Shown: piece after piece, positions 9,803 to 17,858 of the stretch
Layout of the letters: every line of letters starts with the position of its first letter
How positions within the stretch are numbered: the stretch's first letter is position 1
From: Litchfieldia alkalitelluris
Lineage (GTDB): Bacteria; Bacillota; Bacilli; Bacillales; Salisediminibacteriaceae
Direction: 5' to 3'
DNA length: 64,000 bases
NCBI RefSeq assembly: GCF_002153425.1
Contig: NZ_KZ119600.1
Location: forward strand, 3,726,120-3,790,119
Program-made: the position numbers and the translations under genes
The notes under the pieces: generated by a model
What the model was told of the DNA's origin: nothing
Databases searched by the model: none
The model's input: the letters and a program-made list of their open reading frames with translations, nothing else

Positions 9803-10630
9803 TTATCCAAGTAATTGTAATACAGACTGTGGTCTTTGGTTCGCTTGCGCTAACATAGACTGAGAAGCTTGAGAAAGGATGTTTGCACGAGTCATTTCCA
9901 TCATTTCTTTCGCCATATCTACGTCACGGATACGAGATTCCGCTGCAGATAAATTCTCAGAAGATGTATTAAGATTATTGATTGTATGTTCAAGGCGATT
10001 TTGATTTGCACCTAACATAGATCTTTCCGCTGAAACTTCTTTAATTGCATCGTCTAGTGTTTTTATTGCTGGGTCAGCAGTGGCTTGTGTGTTAATTTTT
10101 AGGTCAGTAAGTCCGAGAACAGCCCCTGTAGCTTTCATGTCTCTGATGGTAATATCCATATTCTGAGTAGTATTTGCTCCAATATGAAAAGTAAATTTCC
10201 CAGTATCCCCACCTGTTGCATCTAATAGAGTCTCAGTATTAAACTCTGTTTGAGTTGCTATTCTATCAATCTCTTCGATTAACTGATCAACTTCTTTTTG
10301 AAGTTCAGCACGATCATCATCCGTGTTAGTATCATTTGCAGATTGTACGGCTAACTCACGCATACGCTGTAATATGGAGTGGGTCTCATTTAAAGCTCCT
10401 TCTGCAGTTTGTATTAATGAAATACCATCTTGTGCGTTACGGCTAGCTTGATCTAAACCGTTGATTTGAGCACGCATTTTTTCAGAGATTGCTAGACCTG
10501 CTGCATCGTCACCTGCGCGGTTAATACGCATACCAGAAGATAACTTTTCCATAGAATTCTGCATTGCATTTTGGTTGATCCCCATTTGACGATGAGTGTT
10601 TAAAGCTGGAATATTGTTGTTAATAATCAT
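9803..10630 (-). CDS. hag: Flagellin (hag paralogue 2)
   Basis: A 275-aa typical Bacillus flagellin. N-terminal arm [15 protein letters not shown] and [20 protein letters not shown]; short central region; C-terminal arm [20 protein letters not shown] ending QSVLQLLG. The ATG follows GGAGGTCATGTAAA, and the Shine-Dalgarno lies inside a CsrA site. No sigma-D promoter is visible directly upstream. It is most simply transcribed with the two csrA paralogues from the promoter at 11590-11616, through three hairpin elements. It is closely related to the flagellin at 16959, which has a longer acidic Asp/Gly-rich middle. Confidence 0.96.
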   Translation of the reverse strand: MIINNNIPALNTHRQMGINQNAMQNSMEKLSSGMRINRAGDDAAGLAISEKMRAQINGLDQASRNAQDGISLIQTAEGALNETHSILQRMRELAVQSANDTNTDDDRAELQKEVDQLIEEIDRIATQTEFNTETLLDATGGDTGKFTFHIGANTTQNMDITIRDMKATGAVLGLTDLKINTQATADPAIKTLDDAIKEVSAERSMLGANQNRLEHTINNLNTSSENLSAAESRIRDVDMAKEMMEMTRANILSQASQSMLAQANQRPQSVLQLLG

Positions 10631-10638
10631 TTTACATG

Positions 10639-10676
10639 ACCTCCGTGTAATTTAGTTTTTGAGTGTACATCCGTGT
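10639..10676 (-). promoter_or_regulatory. Two CsrA binding sites in hag leader
   Basis: On the minus strand, ACACGGATGT (10676-10667) and ACACGGAGGT (10648-10639) both match the CsrA core A(C/A)(A)NGGA. The second overlaps the Shine-Dalgarno. This is the arrangement known for B. subtilis hag, where CsrA bound at BS1 and BS2 blocks translation until FliW removes it. Confidence 0.75.
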
Positions 10677-10767
10677 TCACTCTTTTTTCACGCGACTATT
10701 CCGACAATCGACTTGTAAAACTGTAAAGCAGTTTCTGCACGTCACCTCCTACAAAAACTAAAAAAAG

Positions 10768-10840
10768 GACGAGCAGAGGAATAGATCAAACCAATCCTAA
10801 TATGGTTCAATCCACTTCTCTGCTCGTCCTTGAGCTACAA
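10768..10840 (-). ncRNA. GGA-loop hairpin element 1 / csrA terminator
   Basis: In minus-strand RNA sense, AAGGACGAGCAGAG pairs with CTCTGCTCGTCCTT over 14 bp, followed by a T-run, so it can act as an intrinsic terminator just after the csrA paralogue. An alternative small hairpin is GCTC-AAGGAC-GAGC. Inside the large loop a second hairpin (arms AACCA/TGGTT) exposes ATTAGGAT. GGA in a hairpin loop is the classic CsrA recognition feature. Identification as an RNA element is inference. Confidence 0.5.
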
Positions 10841-10855
10841 TATATATATATTTAA

Positions 10856-11074
10856 TTATGAAACAGTGATTTCATTTTTCAATGCTATAGCATTCCCAGC
10901 GAGGGCTGCCGCTGTTTTTTGATTAGCTTCATACACTTCGCCTCGTGTAATATCCATATGCTTTGGTGCTTCTATGGCTAAGCGCAATTGTCCTGCAGCA
11001 CCTCGAACAACTTTTACAACAATTTGATCATCTATTACTACATATTCTCCAGGTTTTCTTCCTAAAACTAACAT
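10856..11074 (-). CDS. csrA: CsrA paralogue 2
   Basis: A 72-aa CsrA/RsmA-family RNA-binding protein. It starts MLVLGRKPGEYVVI and keeps the first-strand Leu-Arg contact and the last-strand arginine region (ITRGEVY), but it is diverged from the canonical copy at 18990. ATG at 11074 follows AAGGAGGGTATTGCC; upstream codons in frame lie within a hairpin element and are unlikely to be coding. It sits between two GGA-loop hairpins and upstream of a flagellin gene. The likely role is a homodimeric or mixed translational repressor of flagellin or of itself. Confidence 0.85.
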   Translation of the reverse strand: MLVLGRKPGEYVVIDDQIVVKVVRGAAGQLRLAIEAPKHMDITRGEVYEANQKTAAALAGNAIALKNEITVS

Positions 11075-11100
11075 GGCAATACCCTCCTTGGCATTATGAA

Positions 11101-11180
11101 AACAAAAAACGAGCAAATAAGAAATAGATACTTGCGTCCTGCAAGGTCCATTCACCCATTTGCTCGTCCTGAGCTTCGTT
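11101..11180 (-). ncRNA. GGA-loop hairpin element 2
   Basis: In minus-strand sense, GCTCAGGACGAGC (stem GCTC/GAGC, loop AGGAC) is followed by CTTGCAGGACGCAAG (stem CTTGC/GCAAG, loop AGGAC). The whole is closed by an outer stem ACGAGCAAAT/ATTTGCTCGT with a following T-run. It lies between the stop of CsrA paralogue 3 and the Shine-Dalgarno of CsrA paralogue 2, so it could attenuate transcription or sequester CsrA. Function is inferred. Confidence 0.55.
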
Positions 11181-11235
11181 TTTTATCTTCAATTTAATTT
11201 ATTATTTAAATCAACACGACTATACCAACAACAAC

Positions 11236-11412
11236 CTAATTGACAGCAACCAGCTGACTTAACGGCTTATCGGTTTCTTGGCGCTGAATCGCAATTTCTC
11301 TTGGCGCATCAATGGCCAGACGCAACTGCCCCTTCTTGCCTTGAACCACTCGCACGGTAACGTTCTCACCGATTGCAATGCAGTCTCCTACTTTACATTG
11401 CAAAACGAGCAC
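11236..11412 (-). CDS. CsrA paralogue 3 (58 aa, GTG start)
   Basis: A short gene with GTG start (11412) behind GGGGGAGCTGTCC. The product begins MLVLQCKVGDCIAIGENV and continues VRVVQGKKGQLRLAIDAPRE, the CsrA beta-strand pattern. It ends at 58 residues, without the usual C-terminal helix extension. The conserved first-strand arginine (LTRK in canonical CsrA) is cysteine (LQCK), while the arginine of the last strand (IQRQE) is kept. RNA binding may therefore be altered. It is the first gene behind the sigma-D promoter at 11590. Confidence 0.7.
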   Translation of the reverse strand: MLVLQCKVGDCIAIGENVTVRVVQGKKGQLRLAIDAPREIAIQRQETDKPLSQLVAVN

Positions 11413-11479
11413 GGACAGCTCCCCCTTCCCTGGAATATAACAGCATAGATAATACTTTTGTTAAAAAATGACAATTGCG

Positions 11480-11566
11480 GTTCGAAAAATGACGAGATAC
11501 GAAAGAATATTCATTGCGTCCTGCAATAAAAACAATCGAACTCGTCCTGAGTTTCCGTCATTTTAT
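11480..11566 (-). ncRNA. GGA-loop hairpin element 3 in csrA leader
   Basis: In minus-strand sense, ACTCAGGACGAGT (loop AGGAC) is followed by ATTGCAGGACGCAAT (5-bp stem, loop AGGAC), within an outer stem AAAATGACG/CGTCATTTTT that ends in a T-run. It starts about 25 bases downstream of the sigma-D promoter and precedes CsrA paralogue 3. It shares its layout and the AGGAC loops with element 2. Confidence 0.55.
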
Positions 11567-11589
11567 TAAGTTTTGCTGTTCTAATTTAT

Positions 11590-11616
11590 ATATCGGAGGG
11601 AATATAGAAATGTTTA
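11590..11616 (-). promoter_or_regulatory. Sigma-D promoter for csrA paralogues and hag
   Basis: On the minus strand, TAAA (11616-11613) and TCCGATAT (11597-11590) are separated by exactly 15 bases. The upstream flank (TATTAAACATTT) is shared with the hag promoter at 17976-18002, so the two are duplicates. Confidence 0.7.
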
Positions 11617-11837
11617 ATAGTTTATAAAAATTATTTATTATTTTTTTGGATTTAGAACTCTACTATAAGATCCTCACTCAAATACCATAAATACAAAGAG
11701 CTGCATACCTTTTTACACTAATTCTTTGAATAGTGATTTTCTTAAAATCAATAAGCACTTTATTATACAACCGCACTGGGATAGCAGACTTCATCAATAC
11801 TTTTTCTGATTACCAAGGAAGACCGCCTCTTCAATCT

Positions 11838-11955
11838 ATTAAACCAAGTAGTTGAAAAACAGATTGATTATTTTTACTTCAATATATTACAGAATTGGCT
11901 AATAAGGTCCGTCCCCATTTTCACAAGTAATTTTGATACAGACTGTGGTGATCCT
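11838..11955 (-). pseudogene. Two decayed flagellin 3'-end remnants
   Basis: Read on the minus strand, AATCAATCTGTTTTTCAACT near 11845-11873 and the stretch near 11922-11952 both resemble the flagellin C-terminus PQSVLQLLG with substitutions. Each is only 30-40 bases long and lacks an open frame. The region between the sigma-D promoter and the IS1182-type element is otherwise empty of genes. Confidence 0.5.
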
Positions 11956-11986
11956 ATTTTTACATATTCGGCCAATAAGAACCGTC

Positions 11987-13768
11987 CGGAATCAGTGAAA
12001 AAGTCTAGTAATAATGGAGAAATAAGAAGTTTTTGACCTAAATATATACAAAACGAAAAATTCTTACTAAAACGATATAAATAATAGGAATTATGAACAA
12101 TAAAAACCCCCTAAATGGTATAATAAGTGTGACCAAACACAAACCAAAGGGGGTTTTTACTATGCTTCGACATGAGCCAAAACAATTAAGCTTTCACTCT
12201 GAATTATACAATAAAATACCTGAAAATCATATGTTAAAAAAGGCATCAAAAGTAGTCGATTTTAGTTTTATCAATGATTTACTAGCTGATTCGTATTGTA
12301 AGAACTTTGGCCGTCCCGCTAAAGAACCAGAAATGATGTGTAAAATCCTTTTTCTACAACATCTTTATAACCTTTCTGATGAAAGAATGGAGACAGAGGG
12401 GAATCTTAATCTAGTATTTTTATATTTTCTAGGATTAAATCCAGAAGATAAATTACCAGATAAAAGTCTGTATTCAAAGTTTCGGACTCGTCGTGTTGGC
12501 GAAGAAACTTTGGACGAAATATTAGAAGAGACTGTTAGACAGTGTGTAGAACACGGTCTAATTGAAAGTGATGGAGTAAGTGTAGATGTAACTCATATTG
12601 AGGCAAACACGATTAAGAAAACACCTGAACGGATTATGAAACATTTAGCAAGAAAAATTATGAAAAATTACGAGGAAGAAGCAGGAGAAGTGTTAGAAGG
12701 GGCACCTGAGGTGCCAGATTATAAAGAAATAGAAGACCACAATGAAGCAAAAATGGTGATGAAAGACTACTTATTATCAGTGATAGACAAGGTTGAGGAC
12801 TCAGCACAAACTCAAATTAGTAAAACATCAGACTCAATAAAAAAAGCAAAGGAGATTTTAGATGATCCAAAGTTTTTAAACCAAAAAGGTCTTCGTTCCC
12901 TAATTGATGAAGATGCGAGAGTTGGTCGTAAAAGTAGAACACAGAGTTTTTATGGGTATAAAACAGAGTTTACAATGACAACTAAAGAAAGAATCATCAC
13001 TTCCGTTCGAACAGAAAGTGGTTCTTATATGGATGGTAATCATTTAAGCAGTATGCTAAAAGCAACAAAGAAGTCAGGTATTAACATAAAAGAAGTATTC
13101 GCAGATAAAGCTTATTTTAGAAAACCTCTCTTAGATGAACTGGAAGAACTAAAAATAACACCATACATACCTGTCAGCCCTCTTATTTACAGAATTGATG
13201 AAAGCAAGTATACCTATAATAAAGATGCAGATGAGTGGCAATGTTCTTATGGAAATGCAACTGAAAAAAAGAAATATTTCAAGACTAGCAATAAGAATGG
13301 GACATTTGAAGGATACAAATATTATTTTGAAATCAATCAATGCAAGACTTGTCCTTTACATGATGAGTGTGCTGGGAAAGCAGCAAGAAAAATTCTGAAA
13401 CTCGGTAAAAATACAGCTGAGTTTTACGATATTTCTCAGTATCAAAAGACGGAAGAATTCATAGAGAAATATAAAGAGAGAGCTTCAATTGAAGGGAAGA
13501 TTGGAGAAGTAAAGAGATTCAATGGCCTATACCGAGCTAGAGGATATGGGCGATTAAGTGTGTCCAAACAATCAAAATTAACTGCAATAGCAGCTAATAT
13601 AAAGCGAATAGCAGCACTAGTATCCGAATAAAAGAGAGGAATACTAGTGCAGATACCCTCTGTTCTGCTATATATATGGTAAATGAAGAGGAATTCTCTT
13701 TCTGGCTCTATAAAAAGTTAAAAAAGCTTAAATTGGTGAAAAATATAGTGACTTTATCACTGGTTCCG
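11987..13768 (+). mobile_element. IS1182-family insertion sequence
   Basis: The transposase gene is bracketed by near-perfect 19-bp inverted repeats: CGGAATCAGTGAAAAAGTC at 11987 and, inverted, GACTTTATCACTGGTTCCG at 13750, with 17 of 19 positions matching. Flagellin remnants lie on both sides, so it inserted into already duplicated flagellin DNA. A GGGGGTTTTT/AAAAACCCCC inverted repeat precedes the transposase and may block read-through from outside. Target duplications could not be identified. Confidence 0.75.
12162..13631 (+). CDS. IS1182-family transposase
   Basis: A 489-aa DDE transposase. The N-terminal dimerisation/DNA-binding domain (MLRHEPKQLSFHSELYNKIP) is followed by DKSLYSKFRTRR and VSVDVTHIEANT, carrying the first catalytic aspartate region. 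The cysteine cluster CKTCPLHDEC lies near the C-terminus, and the late block RASIEGKIGEVKRFNGLYRARG carries the glutamate. ATG at 12162 follows AAAGGGGGTTTTTACT. The open frame extends to 12093 but would run through the terminal hairpin. It appears intact. Confidence 0.9.
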   Translation: MLRHEPKQLSFHSELYNKIPENHMLKKASKVVDFSFINDLLADSYCKNFGRPAKEPEMMCKILFLQHLYNLSDERMETEGNLNLVFLYFLGLNPEDKLPDKSLYSKFRTRRVGEETLDEILEETVRQCVEHGLIESDGVSVDVTHIEANTIKKTPERIMKHLARKIMKNYEEEAGEVLEGAPEVPDYKEIEDHNEAKMVMKDYLLSVIDKVEDSAQTQISKTSDSIKKAKEILDDPKFLNQKGLRSLIDEDARVGRKSRTQSFYGYKTEFTMTTKERIITSVRTESGSYMDGNHLSSMLKATKKSGINIKEVFADKAYFRKPLLDELEELKITPYIPVSPLIYRIDESKYTYNKDADEWQCSYGNATEKKKYFKTSNKNGTFEGYKYYFEINQCKTCPLHDECAGKAARKILKLGKNTAEFYDISQYQKTEEFIEKYKERASIEGKIGEVKRFNGLYRARGYGRLSVSKQSKLTAIAANIKRIAALVSE

Positions 13769-13895
13769 AACCGTCCCCATTAGCCCTGGTGTGAACTTCC
13801 TTCTTCTCTGATATCAGATTCGATATATATTATTTTATTTTGACAACAAGGGCAGGGTCTTTTCACTTGAATCACCTTTTCTTTATAGTATTAAG

Positions 13896-13935
13896 AAAGA
13901 TACCCCAGCCTATGCTAGAGCCTCTCTTATGTTGA
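13896..13935 (-). terminator. Flagellin-type terminator remnant A
   Basis: The stretch near AGCCTATGCTAGAGCCTCTC matches the hairpin that ends the intact flagellin genes. It follows the 3' exon remnant that lies beside intron A. Confidence 0.45.
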
Positions 13936-13947
13936 ATAAAAAATAAT

Positions 13948-14452
13948 CCAAGTAATTGTAGTACTGATTGTGGTTGTTGGTTGGCTTGTTCTGCCTCAAT
14001 GTCTTTCGATCATTGGTTAGACTATATCTTCCCCCTATTTAAGAATAGGGGCTGGGCACTTCGAATAGTTTTCACTACCCTACGGATTTCATCACCATTG
14101 CATTGGCTTTAGATGGTCTATCCTAGTCGTTGAACCTTCTCCATTCTTTCGAGACAGGAGCTTGGCTGCTGATTATCCATCTATCTTTGTCATTTTTTAA
14201 ACCATTACGTTTGTCGTTTCCAACTCCGCTGTGGTTGGCAAAGCTTTAGGAAGTTCCAGCAATTCACCCAGTGGTCCTCTTACCCATTACCAAGTAAGAC
14301 GCCCTGCAAATCATTATCCTAGTAGTTGTAATACTGACTGAGGAATCTGATTTGCTTGAGCTACCATAGACTGAGAAGCTTGAGAAAGGATGTTTGCACG
14401 AGTCATTTCCATCATCTCAGTTACATATCAACGTCACGGATAAGGAAAATCG
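13948..14452 (-). pseudogene. Flagellin remnant A, interrupted by a group I intron
   Basis: Minus strand. From 14452 to 14314 the sequence encodes the flagellin C-terminal arm ([18 protein letters not shown]...QSVLQLLG, stop at 14314-14316) with a deletion and frameshift near 14425. After about 300 bases of intron-like sequence, 13994-13948 encode the same C-terminus again ([14 protein letters not shown]). The last ~15 flagellin codons thus occur on both sides of the intron. The 5' part of the gene is gone. Confidence 0.75.
13995..14292 (-). ncRNA. Group I intron A
   Basis: Minus-strand RNA. The core elements of a phage-like group I intron are present in order: P (GAATTGCTGGAA), Q (AATCAGCAGCCAAGCTC), R (GGTTCAACGACTA) and S (AAGATATAGTC). 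TGCTG/CAGCA gives P4 and GACTA/TAGTC gives P7. A P1-like stem with a terminal U.G pair can be drawn between TCTTACT and GGTAAGA near 14293, and a final G precedes the 3' flagellin exon at 13995. No homing endonuclease gene is present. Core pairing looks intact, so splicing is possible; the exact 5' splice site is uncertain. Confidence 0.75.
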
Positions 14453-14550
14453 CATTTGAGAGTGTGAATACTTTACGTTATCTAATATCAAATTAGGTTA
14501 AGTAAGTGGGTGATTGCAAGATCAACAGGTTATATCGAAAATATTACTTT

Positions 14551-14850
14551 TTAGATAAGATCTCTATTTAATTCTTCTATTAATTGAAATGCTTCTTTTG
14601 ATTCACTTTCATTAATTTCCCCATTCTCTCTTTGTAAATTTACTTGATCGTTAAGTACACAAATAATACCTTTTGGGGAGTACCTGAGATGAATATTATC
14701 AAATCTAGTTGGATAACCAGTTAAAATTTTTGATATTTGTTTTAATTTTTTACTTTGGTAAGGTTTTATCGCACATTTACCTGGTTCATATTGACTCTCA
14801 GAAGAGAAACTTCCTAAATGTGTAATTTTATAATTTTTAATTTGAAACAT
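14551..14850 (-). CDS. Hypothetical 99-aa protein
   Basis: I do not recognise this protein. It is a soluble, mixed-charge 99-aa chain starting MFQIKNYKITHLGSF, with a basic middle (KKLKQISKILTGYPTRF), a hydrophobic strand (GIICVLNDQV) and an acidic end. The ATG follows AGAAAGGGGATG, a usable ribosome site. It is wedged between the two intron-bearing flagellin remnants, so it may have arrived with the duplication. Confidence 0.5.
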   Translation of the reverse strand: MFQIKNYKITHLGSFSSESQYEPGKCAIKPYQSKKLKQISKILTGYPTRFDNIHLRYSPKGIICVLNDQVNLQRENGEINESESKEAFQLIEELNRDLI

Positions 14851-14945
14851 CCCCTTTCTACTTAATTGTCCCCCAAAATATTTATACCTCGATAAAAAGA
14901 AGACCCCACCCTAAGCTAGAGCCTCTCTTGTATTGAATAATGAAA

Positions 14946-15356
14946 TTATCCAATAATTGTAGTACTGATTGTGGTTGCTGGTTAGCTTGCAATGCCTCAA
15001 TGTCTTTCGATCATTGGTTAGACTATATCTTCACCCTATAATCAATAGGGGCTGGGCACTTCGATTAGGTTTCACTACCCTACTGATTTCATCACCATAG
15101 CAATGCTTTAAATGGTTTATCCTAGTCGTTGAACCTTCTCCATTCTTTCTAAACAGGAGCTTGGCTGCTGATTATCCATACATCTTTGTCATTTCCAAAC
15201 CTTCACGTTTGTCGTTTCCAACTCCGTTGTGGTTGACTAAGCTTTAGGATGTTCCAGTTATTCTCCCAATAGTCCTCATATCCGTTACCATTTTAGACAC
15301 CCTGCAAATCATTATCCTAGTTGTTGTAAAACTGACTGAGGCATCTGATTTGCTTT
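14946..15356 (-). pseudogene. Flagellin remnant B, interrupted by a group I intron
   Basis: The arrangement is the same as remnant A but more decayed. Only about 40 bases of the upstream flagellin end remain (15356-15313, encoding QMPQSVLQQLG and a stop). After the intron, 14995-14946 encode [14 protein letters not shown]. The flagellin-type terminator follows at 14897-14933. The upstream part is cut at the neighbouring ATP-grasp gene's end. Confidence 0.7.
14996..15289 (-). ncRNA. Group I intron B (probably inactive)
   Basis: It is highly similar to intron A over its length. Q, R and S elements are kept (AATCAGCAGCCAAGCTC, GGTTCAACGACTA, AAGATATAGTC), but the P element reads AATAACTGGAA instead of AATTGCTGGAA, breaking two P4 pairs. 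The P1-like stem is also lost. It looks like a degenerating duplicate of intron A. Confidence 0.7.
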
Positions 15357-15369
15357 TATATAGTTTTAT

Positions 15370-16830
15370 TCAATTTTTAATATTTTCCGTTTCACTTTGA
15401 AGCTTTACTTTTTCATCTTCCTGTTTTTCTTTTCGTTTACGTTCATCAGCAAGTGTTTTTAAAATATCTTCCGTGAATTCACCAAAAATAGGTTGCTCAC
15501 AGATTAGTTGAACTCTCCATACTGTACCACGAAAGTTCATCTCGATAAAAATCGGTTCTCCGTCTTTACCGATTGCGATATCCCAAGAGACATAGTTTCG
15601 GTGAAGGATACGATTGTGAAGATTTTTTACAAAATCTATTACTTTATCAAAATTCGGCAAATAACCAAGGTCAGCAAACTTATATCCAGTAGTTGGGTGT
15701 GTGTAGTAAATCTTTGCATCGCCATCAGAACCATATGGTTTAAATTCCCCATCAGGTGAGATGGCAACTGCTATTCCGCCGCCTGACGTACTATCATTAT
15801 CAATAACTGCATTCCCACTGCCAAACTTACCGTAACCACATAAATAATGAATTTCATTATTCCAACGTAATGTAATAAGCCTGAATGTATTTACAGAACT
15901 AGGGTGAGGCTTAGCCATAATTGGATGTTGACTAATTACTTCTTGCATAAGAAAGTGTTTCCCGAAAACTTTCTCAATCTTCTCAAAAGTCATCTCAGAG
16001 CCATTTATCATATATTTATAATTTTTATATTTTATTTTTTTTACAGCCTTCCCATCATCTGCTAAACTCTGTTTAATAATAATATCTTTTTTATAATGAC
16101 TAAATAATCGATAGGCTTTGGTTTTTGAAATTGTAAAATTATCCCCATCGAAATACTGACCGTTTACCCGCTTTAGAATAACTTTTGGCGAATAATCTTT
16201 GGTGATTAAAAGATCATATATATTTTTATCCGAATAAAATGTACCTTCTTGACCAAAATTAAAATAAGGTACTACGGACTCATTTAATACACGTTGAGTA
16301 ATAACCCTTGGATCCAACCTTCCAGTTTTCCTTTTGAAAGCTATATGTACAATAGGGTCTACCTTTTTGCCATAATAATTTTCCCAATAATTTTGCACAG
16401 TATTAATATCTTTCTCCGCAATATCTTCTAAATATCCATTTGACAACAAGCTATTATATTGCTTAATTTGAATATTAATTCCGTACTTCTTGTGTAAATG
16501 TAGAGTATTAACTAGTAGATACAATTCCTCATAAGACTTTTTTATATTTTCTTCTATATAATCATTCAGTCCTTCAAATTTGTTATTTTCAACTTTTTTA
16601 ATAACTATTTTATGTAGACTTTCCAATTCCGTTAGTCTCTCATAAAAAATACTATGCCTGTAACTATTATCACTATATAAATTCTGCAAAGTTTCAAAAG
16701 CTTTTAGAAGAGTATTGTACATATTAATTGATTGATTATAATCATGTTGTAGTAAACTTTCTAAAGTATAATCAATGATTACTAAGGATTTTTCTATCAG
16801 TTTCTTTTCTTTTTCTTGCATTTCTTCCAT
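15370..16830 (-). CDS. Sugar-transfer-associated ATP-grasp protein
   Basis: A 486-aa protein. Residues 1-150 are helical/coiled coil; the remainder is the 'sugar-transfer associated ATP-grasp' domain (ATPgrasp_ST). Diagnostic blocks are HPSSVNTFRLITLRW, SGGGIAVAISPDGEF, YVSWDIAIGKDGEPIFIE and MNFRG. ATP-grasp enzymes join a carboxylate to an amine or similar nucleophile through an acyl-phosphate. Members of this family occur in cell-surface polysaccharide loci. Here it sits between flagellin genes and the flagellin remnants, so modification of flagellin or a surface glycan is possible. A broken paralogue lies at 53483-55259. Ends in a charged Lys/Glu-rich tail. Confidence 0.85.
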   Translation of the reverse strand: MEEMQEKEKKLIEKSLVIIDYTLESLLQHDYNQSINMYNTLLKAFETLQNLYSDNSYRHSIFYERLTELESLHKIVIKKVENNKFEGLNDYIEENIKKSYEELYLLVNTLHLHKKYGINIQIKQYNSLLSNGYLEDIAEKDINTVQNYWENYYGKKVDPIVHIAFKRKTGRLDPRVITQRVLNESVVPYFNFGQEGTFYSDKNIYDLLITKDYSPKVILKRVNGQYFDGDNFTISKTKAYRLFSHYKKDIIIKQSLADDGKAVKKIKYKNYKYMINGSEMTFEKIEKVFGKHFLMQEVISQHPIMAKPHPSSVNTFRLITLRWNNEIHYLCGYGKFGSGNAVIDNDSTSGGGIAVAISPDGEFKPYGSDGDAKIYYTHPTTGYKFADLGYLPNFDKVIDFVKNLHNRILHRNYVSWDIAIGKDGEPIFIEMNFRGTVWRVQLICEQPIFGEFTEDILKTLADERKRKEKQEDEKVKLQSETENIKN

Positions 16831-16905
16831 ATTATTTATAACCTTTCATTCATTAGTTTTTGATAATTTACTAAATTATAATCACGATATTCTTTATTAT
16901 ATCAA

Positions 16906-16941
16906 TTAAGAAAGAGACCCAGCTTTTGCTAGAGCCCCTCT
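16906..16941 (-). terminator. Terminator after hag
   Basis: On the minus strand, AGAGGGGCTCTAGC and GCTGGGTCTCTT form an imperfect stem followed by TTCTT, the same family as the hairpin at 9722. Confidence 0.6.
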
Positions 16942-16958
16942 TAAGTTAAATGTTATAA

Positions 16959-17849
16959 TTATCCAAGTAATTGTAGTACTGACTGAGGTTGCTGATTTGC
17001 TTGCGCCAACATTGACTGAGAAGCTTGAGAAAGGATGTTTGCACGAGTCATTTCCATCATCTCAGCAGCCATATCAACGTCACGGATACGAGATTCCGCA
17101 GCTGATAGGTTTTCAGAAGCGTTGTCCAAGTTAGAGATAGTGTGCTCTAAACGGTTTTGAGTTGCCCCTAAGTTAGAACGTTCCGCAGAAACAGCTTCAA
17201 TAGCGTTGTTAATTGTAGTAATTGCTCCATCAGCACCAGTCTGTGTTAGGAGCGCACCATTTTCACCATCACCATCCGAACGCAAGTCATTAATTGAGTC
17301 TGCATCTCCATCTCCACCATCCCCAATATGTTCAGAAGACATAGAAGCTATTGAAAGCTCGATATTTTGCCCCTCATTGGCACCGATATGGAAAGTGAAT
17401 GTGTTAGCATCTCCACTAAAATCTCCATCGTCATTATCACCAAGTAAATTTTGAGTGTTAAATTCAGTAGTTTCAGCAATACGATCAATCTCATCGATAA
17501 GCTGATCCATTTCTTTTTGAATCTCACCTCGGTCAACAGCTACATTCGTATCGTTTGATGCTTGGACAGCTAATTCACGCATACGTTGAAGAATGCTGTG
17601 AGTCTCATCAAGTGCACCTTCAGCTGTTTGAATTAAAGAGATACCATCTTGTGCGTTACGGCTAGCTTGATCTAAACCATTGATTTGGGCACGCATTTTT
17701 TCAGAGATTGCTATACCTGCTGCATCGTCACCTGCACGGTTGATACGAAGACCAGAAGATAGCTTCTCCATTGAGTTTTGCATTGCATTTTGGTTAACAC
17801 CCATTTGACGGTGAGTGTTTAACGCTGGAATGTTGTTGTTAATAATCAT
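16959..17849 (-). CDS. hag: Flagellin (hag paralogue 1)
   Basis: A 296-aa flagellin with canonical arms ([32 protein letters not shown] ending QSVLQLLG) and an unusually acidic, Asp/Gly-rich middle around residues 145-205 ([20 protein letters not shown]). An acidic surface fits life at high pH or salt, but that is inference. The ATG at 17849 follows AAGGAGGATTATTTAACT. It has its own sigma-D promoter and CsrA sites. Its position downstream of fliW-csrA matches B. subtilis hag. Confidence 0.96.
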   Translation of the reverse strand: MIINNNIPALNTHRQMGVNQNAMQNSMEKLSSGLRINRAGDDAAGIAISEKMRAQINGLDQASRNAQDGISLIQTAEGALDETHSILQRMRELAVQASNDTNVAVDRGEIQKEMDQLIDEIDRIAETTEFNTQNLLGDNDDGDFSGDANTFTFHIGANEGQNIELSIASMSSEHIGDGGDGDADSINDLRSDGDGENGALLTQTGADGAITTINNAIEAVSAERSNLGATQNRLEHTISNLDNASENLSAAESRIRDVDMAAEMMEMTRANILSQASQSMLAQANQQPQSVLQLLG

Positions 17850-17858
17850 AGTTAAATA

